Source: Rhodobacter sp. CZR27
GTDB taxonomy: Bacteria; Pseudomonadota; Alphaproteobacteria; Rhodobacterales; Rhodobacteraceae
Assembly: GCF_002407205.1 (NCBI RefSeq)
Contig: NZ_CP023548.1
Location: 1,016,501-1,080,500 of the forward strand
Length of the DNA: 64,000 nucleotides
Direction of reading: 5' to 3'
Below, piece after piece: positions 26,819 through 39,399 of the stretch; positions within the stretch are counted from its first letter, which is position 1, and every line of letters begins with the position of its first letter. The notes under the pieces are model-generated. The model did not search any database. It saw only the letters and a list, made by a program, of their open reading frames with translations, and was not told where the DNA came from. Both the position numbers and the translations under genes were made by a program.

Positions 26819-27580
26819 ATGCATCTCGACGTGCTCGACCTGCGCAACTTCTACTACAGGACCCCGCTCGGGCGGGTGGCGCAGCGTGCCGTGCGCGACC
26901 AGATGACGACGCTCTGGCCCGACGCCAAGGGCCAGACCGTGGCCGGCTTCGGTTTCTCGGTGCCGCTGTTGCGGCCCTACCTGTCCCAGGCGCGGCGGGT
27001 GATCGCGCTGATGCCGGGGCCGCAGGGCGTCATGCCCTGGCCCGCGGGAATGGAGAACGTCTCGGTGCTGTGCGACGAGGGCGCCTGGCCGCTTTCGACC
27101 GGGATGGTGGACAGGCTGGTGCTGATGCACGGGCTGGAAACGTCGGAGCATCCGTCCGAGGTGCTGGCCGAGGCCTGGCGGGTGCTGGGGCCGGGGGGCA
27201 GGGCGCTCTTCATCGTGCCGTCGCGCTCGGGTCTCTGGGCGCGCCGGGACGGAACCCCCTTCGGCTTCGGCCGGCCCTATTCGCTGGCCCAGCTCGAGGC
27301 CCAGTTGAAGCGGCACGACTTCACCCCCGAACGCTCGCTGGCCGCGCTGTTCGCGCCGCCGCTGCATCAGCGGTTCTGGCTGAAGACGGCGGACTTCTGG
27401 GAGGCCGGCGGACGCCGCTTCGCGCCCTGGCTGGTAGGGGGCGTGCTGATGGTCGAAGCCTCCAAGCAGGTCTATGCGCCGACCCGGTCCGGCCTGAAGG
27501 CGGTCGTGTCGAGGCCGCTGCGTGTGCTCGAGGGCCTGCCGCAGCACATGCCGGCGCCCACCAACCGCAGCCTCGACTGA
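26819..27580 (+). CDS. SAM-dependent methyltransferase (class I, type 11-like)
   Basis: The 253-residue product has a class I methyltransferase core: [15 protein letters not shown] as a weakly conserved SAM-binding loop, [20 protein letters not shown] as the motif around strand 4, and [18 protein letters not shown] as the post-motif typical of Methyltransf_11. The Gly-rich SAM loop is less regular than usual. The C-terminal 80 residues are basic. Orthologues beside gloB are common in this bacterial group as I recall. The substrate is not known. Confidence 0.8.
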   Translation: MHLDVLDLRNFYYRTPLGRVAQRAVRDQMTTLWPDAKGQTVAGFGFSVPLLRPYLSQARRVIALMPGPQGVMPWPAGMENVSVLCDEGAWPLSTGMVDRLVLMHGLETSEHPSEVLAEAWRVLGPGGRALFIVPSRSGLWARRDGTPFGFGRPYSLAQLEAQLKRHDFTPERSLAALFAPPLHQRFWLKTADFWEAGGRRFAPWLVGGVLMVEASKQVYAPTRSGLKAVVSRPLRVLEGLPQHMPAPTNRSLD

Positions 27581-27911
27581 CCCCGGCGCGAACCGCGGCC
27601 CGACCGTTAGCGGCACCACGATTCCGTCAGTACGGCCGCCGCCACCGGTCATGTCGCCGCAGGACGCCGAGTGCTCTTGGCGGCCCGTTTCACGGGTGCC
27701 CAAAACAGCGGCAGCACGGGTGGGATCGCCAAGGAAACAAGGGCTTCTCGCGTTTCGAAGCGGCCGACCTTCTTGGTTGCGGGGCTGCAATTCCTCTGCT
27801 ACACCCGCCGCGAAAGTTAAGACGCGCGGGATGTGCCTCGTGCGCCACGAAATGCCTCTGGCCTGCGGAATTCACGTCAGCGTCGGAGGCCATGATATCG
27901 AAAGGGTTGAC
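27581..27911 (+). other. Upstream region of the atp operon
   Basis: No supported gene lies in these 331 bp. The last 140 bp hold a plausible promoter (27777-27805) and the atpH ribosome site. The first 150 bp show only GC-rich sequence. An in-frame ATG at 27831 would extend AtpH by 27 residues unlike any delta subunit and was not used. Confidence 0.55.
27777..27805 (+). promoter_or_regulatory. Possible atpHAGDC promoter
   Basis: TTGCGG (27777-27782) and TACACC (27800-27805) are 17 bp apart, about 105 nt before the atpH GTG. The -10 matches the consensus only partly. Confidence 0.35.
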
Positions 27912-28472
27912 GTGTCCGAACCGGCTTCGATTTCCTCTGGCATCGCCGCGCGCTACGCCGCCGCCATCTTCGAACTGGCGAAGGACGAAGGCGCCCTTCC
28001 CGCGCTGGAAAGCGACATCGAGGCCATTGCGGCCGCCTGGGGTGAAAGCGCGGACCTGCGCGATCTCGCCACCTCGCCGGTCTACAGCCGCGCCGAGCAG
28101 GAGGCCGCCATCGCCGCGGTCGCCGGGAAGATGGGCATCTCGGCCCTGACTGCCAACCTGCTGGCGCTCATGGCGTCGAACCGTCGCCTGTTCGTGCTGC
28201 CGCAGCTCATCTCGGACATCCGCGCGCGCATCGCCGCCGAGAAGGGCGAGATCACCGCCGAAGTCACCGCCGCCGCGCCGCTTTCGGCCGAGCAGGCCGC
28301 CCGCCTCGCCGCCACGCTGAAGGCGCGCGCCGGCAAGGACGTGAAACTGAAAACCACCGTCGATGAAAGCCTCATCGGCGGCCTCGTCGTCAAGCTGGGC
28401 TCCTCCATGATCGACACCTCGGTCAAGGCACGGCTCGCAGCTCTCCAGAATGCAATGAAAGAGGTCGGATAA
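27912..28472 (+). CDS. atpH: ATP synthase F1, delta subunit
   Basis: The delta subunit (OSCP homologue) joins the F1 head to the peripheral stalk. The 186-residue product has the family length, the N-terminal helical domain ([23 protein letters not shown]) and the conserved C-terminal [25 protein letters not shown], each given here in part as seen. The start is GTG at 27912. It is the first gene of atpHAGDC and ends immediately before atpA. F0 genes are not adjacent, as is usual in photosynthetic alphaproteobacteria. Confidence 0.95.
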   Translation: MSEPASISSGIAARYAAAIFELAKDEGALPALESDIEAIAAAWGESADLRDLATSPVYSRAEQEAAIAAVAGKMGISALTANLLALMASNRRLFVLPQLISDIRARIAAEKGEITAEVTAAAPLSAEQAARLAATLKARAGKDVKLKTTVDESLIGGLVVKLGSSMIDTSVKARLAALQNAMKEVG

Positions 28473-30011
<1,539 letters not shown>

Positions 30012-30034
30012 GGGCGGGGCAGGGGAGATAACGG

Positions 30035-32349
<2,315 letters not shown>

Positions 32350-32358
32350 GGGGGCATC

Positions 32359-32757
32359 ATGGCGGGAACGCTGCAATTCGACCTCGTCTCGCCGGAACGG
32401 AGGCTCGCTTCCTTTGCGGCGACCGACGTGCAGATCCCGGGATCCGAGGGTGACCTGACGGCGATGGAGGGGCATGCCCCCACCATCACCAGCCTGCGTC
32501 CCGGCATCCTGCGGGCCCATGCCACCACCGGCATGCAGTCCTTCGCCGTGACCGGCGGGTTCGCCGAGATCAACGGCACCTCGGTTTCGGTTCTGGCCGA
32601 GAAGGCGGTTCCGGTCGAGGAACTGACCGGCACCGTCATCGACGAGTTCATCGCCGAGGCGCGTGAGCTGGCCTCGGTTGCCTTGCCGGAAGACAAGGAC
32701 ATGGCAGAGCGCATGGTGAACGACATGATCGCGCTGAAGGTGGCCGCCGGCCACTGA
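32359..32757 (+). CDS. atpC: ATP synthase F1, epsilon subunit
   Basis: Epsilon couples the rotor to F0 and can inhibit ATP hydrolysis. The 132-residue product has the N-terminal beta domain (LQFDLVSPERRLASF, VQIPGSEGDLTAMEGHAP) and a shortened C-terminal helical part that includes EARELASVALPEDK. It is the last gene of the operon and is followed by a strong terminator 23 nt on. Confidence 0.95.
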   Translation: MAGTLQFDLVSPERRLASFAATDVQIPGSEGDLTAMEGHAPTITSLRPGILRAHATTGMQSFAVTGGFAEINGTSVSVLAEKAVPVEELTGTVIDEFIAEARELASVALPEDKDMAERMVNDMIALKVAAGH

Positions 32758-32780
32758 TCCGCGTCTGGATCGCTACGTAA

Positions 32781-32805
32781 GGCCCCGGATTGCCGGGGCC
32801 TTTTT
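32781..32805 (+). terminator. Intrinsic terminator of atpHAGDC
   Basis: A perfect 8-bp stem (32781-32788 with 32793-32800, loop ATTG) is followed by TTTTTCTTT. It is the strongest terminator in the window. Confidence 0.92.
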
Positions 32806-32835
32806 CTTTGCGCCAAGCTGTCGGGGCGGGCCGCC

Positions 32836-33219
32836 ATGAAACCCATGTCAGTCCATTCCCTCGGGATCCAGCGGGGCTCCCGCATCCTGTTCTCGGATTT
32901 CTAGGACGGTGGCCCGTTGTGGACCGGGCAGGGCCCGCGCGAGGCAAGGCAGGCGGTCAGCTTCGCCGACCGCTACCTCCAACCGCCCGCCGTCATGGTG
33001 TCGATCTCGATGTGGGATCTGGACCGGCGCAGCAACACGCGGGCCGACAACTCGGCCGAGAACGTCACGGCGGACGGGTTCGACCTCGTGTTCAGGACCT
33101 GGGGCGACACCCGCGTCGCGCGCATCCGCGCCGACTGGACGGCCCTCGGCCCGGTGCGGGACGAGGCACGCCTGGGACCTCGGCTGATGCCTCAGCCGCG
33201 CTGGTACATGCCTTCGTAG
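32836..33219 (+). pseudogene. H-type lectin domain gene interrupted by an in-frame amber codon
   Basis: Read from ATG at 32836, the frame gives MKPMSVHSLGIQRGSRILFS, then codon TAG at 32902-32904, then continues in the same frame as an H-type lectin domain: the MWDLDRRSNTRADNSAENV stretch, GFDLVFRTWGDTRVARIRADW, and a stop at 33219. Both parts have high GC3 and clear family character across the TAG, which sits where such proteins usually have Glu (SDF-x-DGGP). The C-terminal 28 nt overlap the end of prs, so the tail may also be altered. I therefore call it a pseudogene or a nonsense allele. A sequencing error is also possible. It would have been a small carbohydrate-binding protein. Confidence 0.75.
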
Positions 33220-34211
33220 ATTGGCACCAGCGTGTCGGTCTCGAACAGCGAGGACACGCTCGTGCCGCTCCAGATGTTCAGGATCGCCTGCGCGAACATC
33301 GGCGCGGTGGGCACGATGCGGATGTTCGGGGCCGAGCGGACATGGGCGCTGGGTTCGATCGAATCCGTGATGACGAGGCTTTTCATCACCGAATTCGCCA
33401 CGCGTTCGACCGCCGGACCCGACAGCACGCCGTGGGTGATGTAGGAATGGACCTCGACCGCGCCATTGGCGACCAGCACCTCCGCCGCCTTGCAGAGCGT
33501 GCCGGCCGTGTCGCAGATGTCATCGACGATGATGCATTTCTTGCCGCTGACATTGCCGATCACCGTCATTTCGGCGATCTCGCCCGGCTTCTCGCGGCGC
33601 TTGTCGACGATGGCGAGCGGCGCGTTGATGCGCTTGGCGATCTCGCGCGCGCGGGCCACCCCGCCCACGTCGGGCGAGACCACCATCAGGTCCTGCATCT
33701 GGCCCTTGAAGTGATGCTCGATGTCCAGCGCAAAGACCGGCGCGGAGTAGAGGTTGTCCACCGGAATGTCGAAGAAGCCCTGGATCTGCGCCGCATGCAG
33801 GTCAAGCGTCAGGACGCGGTCGATACCCGCCTCGACGATCAGGTTCGCCACCAGCTTCGCGCTGATCGGCGTGCGCGCCTTGGCGCGGCGATCCTGCCGG
33901 GCATAGCCGAAGTAGGGGATCACCGCGGTGATCCGGTCGGCCGAGGACCGCCGCAGCGCGTCGGCGATGATCAGCAACTCCATCAGGTTGTCGTTGGCCG
34001 GGTTCGAGGTCGGTTGGATGATATACATGTCCTCGCCGCGGACGTTCTCGTAGACCTCGACGAAGATCTCCTGATCGTTGAACCGCTCGACCCGAGCATC
34101 CACCAGCGACACCGCCATGCCCCGATGGACCGACATCCGCCGCGCGATCGACTTGGCGAGCGTGAGGTTGGCGTTGCCGGAGATCAGCTTCGGCTCGTTC
34201 ATGGCAGGCAT
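33192..34211 (-). CDS. prs: Ribose-phosphate pyrophosphokinase
   Basis: Prs makes PRPP from ribose 5-phosphate and ATP for purine, pyrimidine, His and Trp synthesis. The 339-residue product has [18 protein letters not shown], the catalytic flexible-loop region [14 protein letters not shown], and the PRPP-binding signature [14 protein letters not shown]. It is slightly longer than the usual 310-320, mainly by insertions. The ATG at 34211 follows GAGGAA by 9 nt; an ATG three codons on is also possible. A short GGCCC-stem hairpin (34229-34242) lies in its leader. Confidence 0.96.
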   Translation of the reverse strand: MPAMNEPKLISGNANLTLAKSIARRMSVHRGMAVSLVDARVERFNDQEIFVEVYENVRGEDMYIIQPTSNPANDNLMELLIIADALRRSSADRITAVIPYFGYARQDRRAKARTPISAKLVANLIVEAGIDRVLTLDLHAAQIQGFFDIPVDNLYSAPVFALDIEHHFKGQMQDLMVVSPDVGGVARAREIAKRINAPLAIVDKRREKPGEIAEMTVIGNVSGKKCIIVDDICDTAGTLCKAAEVLVANGAVEVHSYITHGVLSGPAVERVANSVMKSLVITDSIEPSAHVRSAPNIRIVPTAPMFAQAILNIWSGTSVSSLFETDTLVPIYEGMYQRG

Positions 34212-34443
34212 CGGGATGTTCCTCGACAGGCCCGAAGGGGCCGATTCTTGACGTTGGACACCCTCTAGCACCGGGTCAGGGTCTTGGAAACCGCACCAAA
34301 GGACCCGGGCCGGAATGTCGCCACGGGAACGTCCGGAAGCGGCGCCCGTGACCCGATAAAGGCCCCTGTGCGGCAGGATCGGGCAGCGGCGGCTGCCCTT
34401 CGGAGCGTGCGGGGGCCCCGGCGCCCGACTGTCAGCCGGGGAA

Positions 34444-34461
34444 GGGGCACGTTCACGCCCC
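34444..34461 (-). terminator. Possible terminator after the threonine-aldolase-like gene
   Basis: A 5-bp GGGGC/GCCCC stem (34444-34448 with 34457-34461) begins right after the stop and is followed on the minus strand by TTCCCC. It is short, so support is weak. Confidence 0.3.
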
Positions 34462-35487
34462 TCAGCGCAGGATCGCGAGGAACTCCGCGATGTCGGCGTC
34501 GGTCGTGTTCCAGGAGCAGACCAGCCGGACCGTCATGTGATCGCCGGTGGCTCCGTAGTCGTAGAAGACGGCTCCCGCGTCGCGCGCCCGACGGCAGAGC
34601 GTCGCGGGAAGATCGACGAACAGAAGGTTCGCCTCGACCGGGTGCTGCAGTTGCACGTCAGGCAGCCCCGACAGCCCGCTGGCAAGCCGCGCCGCGGCCT
34701 CGTTCGCCTGTCGCGCGAGGCGCAGCCAGAGGCCGTCCGCCAGATAGGCGCGCATCTGCGCCGCGAGATAGCGGTGCTTCGACAGGAGATGCCCGCTCCG
34801 CTTCCGGCGGATACGCAGCTCCTCGGCGCGTGCGGGGTCGAACAGCACCACCGCCTCGGCGCCCAGCAGGCCGTTCTTCGTGCCGCCGAGCGAGAGCGCG
34901 TCGATGCCCGACCGCCAGGTCATCGCGGCGGGCGTGGCGCCGGTCGCGACGAGCGCATTCGCGAACCGCGCACCGTCCAGATGGCAGAGGAGACCCCGCG
35001 TCCGCGCCACCGCCGACAGCGCCGCGACCTCGGAGGTCTGATAGACCGTGCCCAGCTCCGTCACGTTGGTCAGCGACAGGGCCGCCGGCCGGACGGCATG
35101 GAGGTCGCCAGGGGTGAAGCGAGCCAGCGCCGCCTCGAGCGTTTCGGGGGCGAGCTTTCCGCCCTCGCCCGGCAGGGTGACGAGCTTCGCGCCGGCCGAG
35201 AAGAACTCGGCCGCGCCGCATTCGTCCGCCTCGACATGCGCGCCCTCCCGGCAGAACACCGCGCCCCAAGGCGGTGTCAGGGTCGCCAGCGCCAGCGCAT
35301 TGGCGGCCGTGCCGCTGGCCACAAGGGCCACCTCGGCCTCCGGTGCCGCGAAGATCTCGCGGACAAGCGCGGTGACCTCGGCCGTCACCGGATCGCCGCC
35401 ATAGGGCAGGGCAGAACCGCCTTCGGCGCAGAGCGCGGCCATGACTTCGGGCGCGACGCCCGAGGCATTGTCCGAGGCGAAGAACAT
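34462..35487 (-). CDS. Low-specificity threonine aldolase / beta-eliminating lyase
   Basis: This 341-residue PLP enzyme of the fold-type I aldolase group should split L-threonine or allo-threonine to glycine and acetaldehyde, or act on a similar beta-hydroxy amino acid. The PLP lysine is Lys204 ([15 protein letters not shown]), Asp171 in [12 protein letters not shown] contacts the pyridine nitrogen, and His85 in [13 protein letters not shown] stacks on the ring. The length is normal. Its start overlaps the YcgN-type stop by one base, so the two are co-translated. Substrate stereochemistry cannot be read from sequence. Confidence 0.9.
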   Translation of the reverse strand: MFFASDNASGVAPEVMAALCAEGGSALPYGGDPVTAEVTALVREIFAAPEAEVALVASGTAANALALATLTPPWGAVFCREGAHVEADECGAAEFFSAGAKLVTLPGEGGKLAPETLEAALARFTPGDLHAVRPAALSLTNVTELGTVYQTSEVAALSAVARTRGLLCHLDGARFANALVATGATPAAMTWRSGIDALSLGGTKNGLLGAEAVVLFDPARAEELRIRRKRSGHLLSKHRYLAAQMRAYLADGLWLRLARQANEAAARLASGLSGLPDVQLQHPVEANLLFVDLPATLCRRARDAGAVFYDYGATGDHMTVRLVCSWNTTDADIAEFLAILR

Positions 35488-35948
35488 CAGGGGGTTTCCT
35501 CGATGATGTGGTCTTCCCAGTCCTCTTCCGCGACCTCGAACTCGGGAACCGTCCAGCCCTGCACCGAGGCGCCGGCCGCGTGAACCGAGTTGCGGTCACC
35601 GGTCAGCAGGTGATGCCAGGACGGCAGGCGCTTGCCCTCGTAGAGCAGCCGGTAGGCGCAGGTCTGCGGCATCCAGTAGGCGATCTTCGGCAGCGTCGCG
35701 GGCGAAAGCTGCACGCAGTCCGGCACGAACTGGCGGCGGATCGCGTAATTGGTGCAGCGGCAGGTGTCGCCGTCCAGCAACCGGCAGGCGATGCGGGTGA
35801 AGGCGACCTCGCCGGTGTCCTCGAACTCGATCTTGTTCAGGCAGCACTTGCCGCAGCCGTCGCAGAGCGCCTCCCATTCGGCGGGCGTCATCTTGTCGAG
35901 CGGCACGCGCTCCCAGAACTTCGGTCGTGGGGCAGGGGGCTTGGTCAT
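35487..35948 (-). CDS. YcgN/UPF0260-family cysteine-cluster protein
   Basis: The 153-residue product has the family Cys motifs CDGCGKCC near residue 29, RIACRLLDGDTCRCTNY and VPDCVQL, followed by TCAYRLLYEGKRLPSWHHL. The clustered Cys suggest a bound metal or Fe-S centre, though the function of the family is not established. The ATG at 35948 is chosen over one nine codons upstream because family proteins start near PxFWE. It is cytoplasmic and coupled to the threonine-aldolase-like gene. Confidence 0.88.
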   Translation of the reverse strand: MTKPPAPRPKFWERVPLDKMTPAEWEALCDGCGKCCLNKIEFEDTGEVAFTRIACRLLDGDTCRCTNYAIRRQFVPDCVQLSPATLPKIAYWMPQTCAYRLLYEGKRLPSWHHLLTGDRNSVHAAGASVQGWTVPEFEVAEEDWEDHIIEETP

Positions 35949-35996
35949 CGCGGCTACATGAGCCCGAAGCGGCAAAAAGGAAAGGGGGCAGAGCGG

Positions 35997-36917
35997 TCAG
36001 GCGGCAAGGATTTCACGCGCCCGGGCACAGTCACGCTCCATCTGGGCGATCAGGGCCGGCAGGCCGTCGAACACCAGCTCGGGGCGCAGGAAGGCCACGA
36101 AGCCGACCGAGAGGTGCTGGCCATAGAGGTCGCCCGAGAAATCGAACAGGTAGCTTTCCAGATTCGGCCGGTTGACCCCGAACATCGGCCGCACGCCAAG
36201 GCTGGCCGCGCCGGAGTAGCTGCCCTTCTGCGGCCCGGTCAGCACGTCCACCTTGACGGCATAGACGCCCAGCCGGGGCAGGTGGAGCCCGTTCACCGAC
36301 ATGTTGGCGGTGGGATAGCCCAGCTCGCGGCCGCGCTTCTCGCCGTGCAGCACCTCGCCGTCGATCCGGTGCCAGTGCCCGAGCATCGTGGCCGCATCCT
36401 GCGGCCGCCCCTCGCTGAGCGCGGCGCGGATCGCGGTCGAGGAGATCTCCAGCCCCTGCGCCGTCAGCAGGTCGGCGACGGTCACGTCGAAGCCGTAGCG
36501 CCGCCCCAGCGCGGTCAGGTCCGCGACGGTGCCCTTGCGCCCCTTGCCGAAGCAGAAGTCGGATCCGACGACCACGTGACTCACGCCAAGGCCCTCGGCC
36601 AGCACGTCGCGCGCGTAGTCCTCGGGTGACAGGGCCGCGAGGTTCAGGTCAAATGGCAACTCGTAGAGCCTTTCCACGCCCAGCTTCGCCAGCCGGTTCG
36701 CGCGGGCCTCGGCGTTCATCAGCCGGAAGGGCGGCGCCTCGGGCGCGAAGACCTCGCGCGGGTGCGGTTCGAAGGTGATCACCCCCAGCGGGCCGCGGCC
36801 GCGGGCAAGGTCGATGACATGCTGGTGGCCGCGGTGGACGCCGTCGAAATTGCCCATAGCGACCGAGGCGCCACGATCCGAAGCCTCAAGCCCTTGCCAG
36901 TGGTGGTAGATGCGCAT
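35997..36917 (-). CDS. ribF: Bifunctional riboflavin kinase / FMN adenylyltransferase
   Basis: RibF turns riboflavin into FMN and then FAD. The 306-residue product has the N-terminal nucleotidyltransferase motif AMGNFDGVHRGHQ, then GSDFCFGKGRKGTV, and the C-terminal kinase motifs GYPTANM and VNRPNLESYLFDF. The length fits. The ribosome site of this gene is part of a perfect hairpin arm at 36919-36938, leaving one base before the ATG. It lies 27 nt after a MaoC-type gene on the same strand. Confidence 0.96.
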   Translation of the reverse strand: MRIYHHWQGLEASDRGASVAMGNFDGVHRGHQHVIDLARGRGPLGVITFEPHPREVFAPEAPPFRLMNAEARANRLAKLGVERLYELPFDLNLAALSPEDYARDVLAEGLGVSHVVVGSDFCFGKGRKGTVADLTALGRRYGFDVTVADLLTAQGLEISSTAIRAALSEGRPQDAATMLGHWHRIDGEVLHGEKRGRELGYPTANMSVNGLHLPRLGVYAVKVDVLTGPQKGSYSGAASLGVRPMFGVNRPNLESYLFDFSGDLYGQHLSVGFVAFLRPELVFDGLPALIAQMERDCARAREILAA

Positions 36918-36918
36918 C

Positions 36919-36938
36919 GGTCCCCGCGGGCGGGGACC
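36919..36938 (-). promoter_or_regulatory. Hairpin that sequesters the ribF ribosome-binding site
   Basis: GGTCCCC (36938-36932 read on the minus strand) pairs with GGGGACC (36925-36919) around a 6-nt loop, and the second arm ends one base before the ATG. The only Shine-Dalgarno-like GGGGA is in that arm, so translation may need the stem to open or be coupled to the upstream gene. Confidence 0.5.
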
Positions 36939-36944
36939 CCGCCG

Positions 36945-37388
36945 TCAGTCGAATTTGCGGCTTGGCGCCAGAACCAGCGCCTCGCCCTTCAGGACGGTGG
37001 TATTGCCCACCAGACAGCGGGTTTCAAGGGTCACGCGCCGCTTGCCGTGGTCGATGGCGGTCACTGTCACTTCTGCAAGCACCGTATCGCCCGGACGCAC
37101 AGGAGCGAGGAACTTCAGCGACTGGCCAAGATAGACGGTGCCGTGGCCGGGCAGCTGCTCGCCGATCACCGCCGAGATCAGGCCCGCGGTCAGCATGCCG
37201 TGGGCGATGCGGCCCTCGAAGATCGTGTCGCGGGCATAGTCGTCGTCGAGATGCACCGGATTGCGGTCGGTCGAGACCTCGGCGAACAGCTCGATGTCGC
37301 GGTCGGTCACTTCCTTGCGGAGAGAGCGGCTCATGCCGATCTCGAGGTCTTCGATGCAGATCGTCCCGCGGGGCATGTTGTCGAGCAT
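36945..37388 (-). CDS. MaoC-family dehydratase, PhaJ-like (R)-specific enoyl-CoA hydratase
   Basis: The 147-residue product is a single hot-dog domain with the hydratase-2 motif DRNPVHLDDDYARDT (catalytic Asp and His), FEGRIAHGMLTAGLISAVIG, and YLGQSLKFLAPVRPGDTV. PhaJ-type enzymes hydrate enoyl-CoA to (R)-3-hydroxyacyl-CoA, linking beta-oxidation to polyhydroxyalkanoate synthesis. The ATG at 37388 follows AGGGA; an alternative is four codons on. A CTGC-N3-GCAG site lies about 40 nt upstream. Single-domain MaoC proteins also act in other pathways, so the PHA role is inferred. Confidence 0.87.
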   Translation of the reverse strand: MLDNMPRGTICIEDLEIGMSRSLRKEVTDRDIELFAEVSTDRNPVHLDDDYARDTIFEGRIAHGMLTAGLISAVIGEQLPGHGTVYLGQSLKFLAPVRPGDTVLAEVTVTAIDHGKRRVTLETRCLVGNTTVLKGEALVLAPSRKFD

Positions 37389-37429
37389 CCTGCGAATCCC
37401 TTTGCTGGTGCCGCACACGATAGTTTGCG

Positions 37430-37440
37430 CTGCAATGCAG
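37430..37440. promoter_or_regulatory. PhaR-like operator (CTGC-AAT-GCAG) upstream of the MaoC/PhaJ-type gene
   Basis: CTGC-AAT-GCAG is a perfect palindrome, extended to GCTGCA-A-TGCAGC at 37429-37441. It matches the CTGC-N3/4-GCAG pattern that I recall for the PHA regulator PhaR of Rhodobacter sphaeroides. An AT-rich AACATATATT, possibly a -10 region, lies just upstream on the minus strand. Confidence 0.5.
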
Positions 37441-37505
37441 CACAAGATGGTTGGGCAATATATGTTCCCGACTGCGACTAAAGGCGCAATAATCTTGCCG
37501 TGCGC

Positions 37506-38399
37506 TTAACGCAGGCGGGAGATTGCAAAGGTAGGACTCAGTTGAGACTGGGCCAGCCAGTCCGCCAGCCGCGCGGGCTCGAGATGCTCGCCGTTCGCCC
37601 CGAACGTGTCCGAGGCGAGGCCGCCGGTGATGAACAGCGTGTCGAGGCCCTCGGACATGCCGCCCTGGATGTCGGTGCCGATGCCGTCGCCGACGCAAAG
37701 GATGTCCTCGGCGGCGATTCCGGGGCGGATGGCCTCCAGCCGCCGGCGGGCGAGGTCGTAGATCGGCGGGTGAGGCTTGCCGAAATAGAAGCTCTGGCCG
37801 CCCATCTCGTCATAGGCCTGCGCGAGGGCGCCGGCGCAGTAGATGCGCTTGTGGCCGTAGTCCACCATGATGTCGGGGTTGGCGCAGAGCAGCTTCAGCC
37901 CCTTCTCGCGCGCGAACAGCAGCGTCGCGCGGTAGTCCTCGGGCGTCTCGGTCAGGTCGTCGAAGAGGCCGGTGCAGACGATGCCCTCGGCTTCGGCCAG
38001 CGGCACCTTGACGATCGGGGCCGCGCTTTCCGCGAGAGGGCGCAGGTCCTCGGCGAAATCGGTGAAGAACGCATCGTCCTTCTCCGGCCCGAGGTGATAG
38101 ACCTTCCGCCCGACCGCCCCGGTGATCAGCGCATGTTGCGCCGCGTCGCCCGACGAGGCGATCTCGTCGTAGCAGTCCTCGGGGACGTTCAGGTTCTGCA
38201 ACTGGCGCAGGACCGAGGGCTTCGGCCGCGGGGAGTTGGTCAGCAGCATCACCGTGCCGCCCCTGGCGCGGAAGGCGCGCAGCGCCTCCACCGCCTCGGG
38301 GAAGGCGCGCTTGCCATCGTGCAGGCATCCCCAGAGATCGCAATAGAGCGCGCGGTACACGCCGGAGACTTCGGCAAGCGAGGCGACGATCTGGGTCAT
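37506..38399 (-). CDS. HAD-superfamily class IIA phosphatase
   Basis: This 297-residue protein has HAD motif I as YCDLWGCLHDG (nucleophile Asp, but the usual second Asp is Gly-Cys-Leu displaced), motif II LLTNSPRP, motif III around YFGKPHPP and motif IV CVGDGIGTDIQGG. The pattern fits the TIGR01459-type class IIA proteins of alphaproteobacteria. The start at 38399 is preceded by AAAGG; the ATG five codons earlier has no ribosome site. The substrate is unknown; pyrophosphate- or sugar-phosphate-related roles are possible. Confidence 0.88.
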   Translation of the reverse strand: MTQIVASLAEVSGVYRALYCDLWGCLHDGKRAFPEAVEALRAFRARGGTVMLLTNSPRPKPSVLRQLQNLNVPEDCYDEIASSGDAAQHALITGAVGRKVYHLGPEKDDAFFTDFAEDLRPLAESAAPIVKVPLAEAEGIVCTGLFDDLTETPEDYRATLLFAREKGLKLLCANPDIMVDYGHKRIYCAGALAQAYDEMGGQSFYFGKPHPPIYDLARRRLEAIRPGIAAEDILCVGDGIGTDIQGGMSEGLDTLFITGGLASDTFGANGEHLEPARLADWLAQSQLSPTFAISRLR

Positions 38400-38419
38400 G
38401 GGGAAGCCTTTCATGTAAA

Positions 38420-38473
38420 GGCCGGGCGCGATCCGCCCGGCCGGAGGCGCCGGAAGGGCCGGGTGACCGGCCC
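38420..38473 (-). terminator. Two hairpins between the pyrophosphatase and HAD genes
   Basis: A 9-bp stem (38420-38428 with 38434-38442) followed by TTTA on the minus strand, and a 7-bp stem (38456-38462 with 38467-38473), lie in the 82-nt gap. The first may act as a weak terminator of the pyrophosphatase transcript. Confidence 0.45.
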
Positions 38474-38481
38474 GGCAAGGG

Positions 38482-39399
38482 TCAGAGCTTGAGCACCGGG
38501 ATGATCTGCTTCTTGCGGCTCATGATGCCCGGCAGCACCACCGTATCGCCCGAGACGGTCGCTCCGAAGCTCTTTTCGGCCAGCTGCTTGACCAGATCGT
38601 TCGGCACCAGCAGGGTCGCCTCTTCGCGCAGGATGTCCACGATGAACAGCACCACCTGATCCGCGCCGTCCTCGGTCGCGACGGCCGGCATGGCGGCCAT
38701 CAGGCTGTCCTTGCGGTCGAGAAGCACCTTCGGCGCGGTGGTTTCCAGCACCGAGATGCGGAACTGCTTGCCCTCGATCTCGTATTCCTTCGAGTCCATG
38801 CGCAGCAGTTCCGCGTCCGAGAAGGCCGAGACGTCGGACTTCGCCGCGAACAGCTCGCCCGCAAAGGCCGGGATGTCCACGCCCAGATCGGCGGCCAGCT
38901 TCTCGGCCACCGCGCGGTCATGCGGCGTGGTGGTGGGCGAGCGGAATTCCAGCGTGTCCGAGAGGATGCAGGACAGCATCGCGCCCTTGATCTCGCGCGG
39001 CGCGCGGGCCAGCGCATCGCCCATCAGGTCGTGCATGATGGTGGCAGTGCAGGCGAGCGGACGCACCGTGATCTCGATCGGGGCCTTGGTCTTGATGCCG
39101 CCGACGAGAAGGTGGTGGTCGATGATGCCCACGACCTTCGCCTCGTTGATCGAGGGCGGCAGCTCGGCAGGGTTGTTGGTGTCCACGATCACGCAGGTAT
39201 CATCGGCGGTCACGTCCGAGATGATCTCCGGCTTGTCGAGGCCCCAGTGCTTCAGGACGAAGGCGGCTTCCGTGTTCGGCTCGCCGAGGAGAACCGGTTT
39301 CGCCGGAGTGCCGGCCACCTCGGTCAGATACCAGGCCCAGATGATGGGCGAGCCGGTGGAGTCGGTGTCGGGGGACTTGTGGCCGAAAACCTTGATCAT
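38482..39399 (-). CDS. ppaC: Manganese-dependent inorganic pyrophosphatase (family II)
   Basis: Family II pyrophosphatase hydrolyses PPi with Mn. The 305-residue product has GHKSPDTDST (His and Asp metal ligands), CVIVDTNNPAELP, the DHH motif in VGIIDHHLLVGG, and the C-terminal DHHA2 domain ending MSRKKQIIPVLKL. The length is right. It lies alone on the minus strand between two hairpin-containing gaps. Confidence 0.95.
   Translation of the reverse strand: MIKVFGHKSPDTDSTGSPIIWAWYLTEVAGTPAKPVLLGEPNTEAAFVLKHWGLDKPEIISDVTADDTCVIVDTNNPAELPPSINEAKVVGIIDHHLLVGGIKTKAPIEITVRPLACTATIMHDLMGDALARAPREIKGAMLSCILSDTLEFRSPTTTPHDRAVAEKLAADLGVDIPAFAGELFAAKSDVSAFSDAELLRMDSKEYEIEGKQFRISVLETTAPKVLLDRKDSLMAAMPAVATEDGADQVVLFIVDILREEATLLVPNDLVKQLAEKSFGATVSGDTVVLPGIMSRKKQIIPVLKL

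Noticed and set aside
36919..36944. FMN riboswitch before ribF
   Set aside because: The gap is 27 bp, far too short for the RFN element, and none of its conserved pieces is visible.
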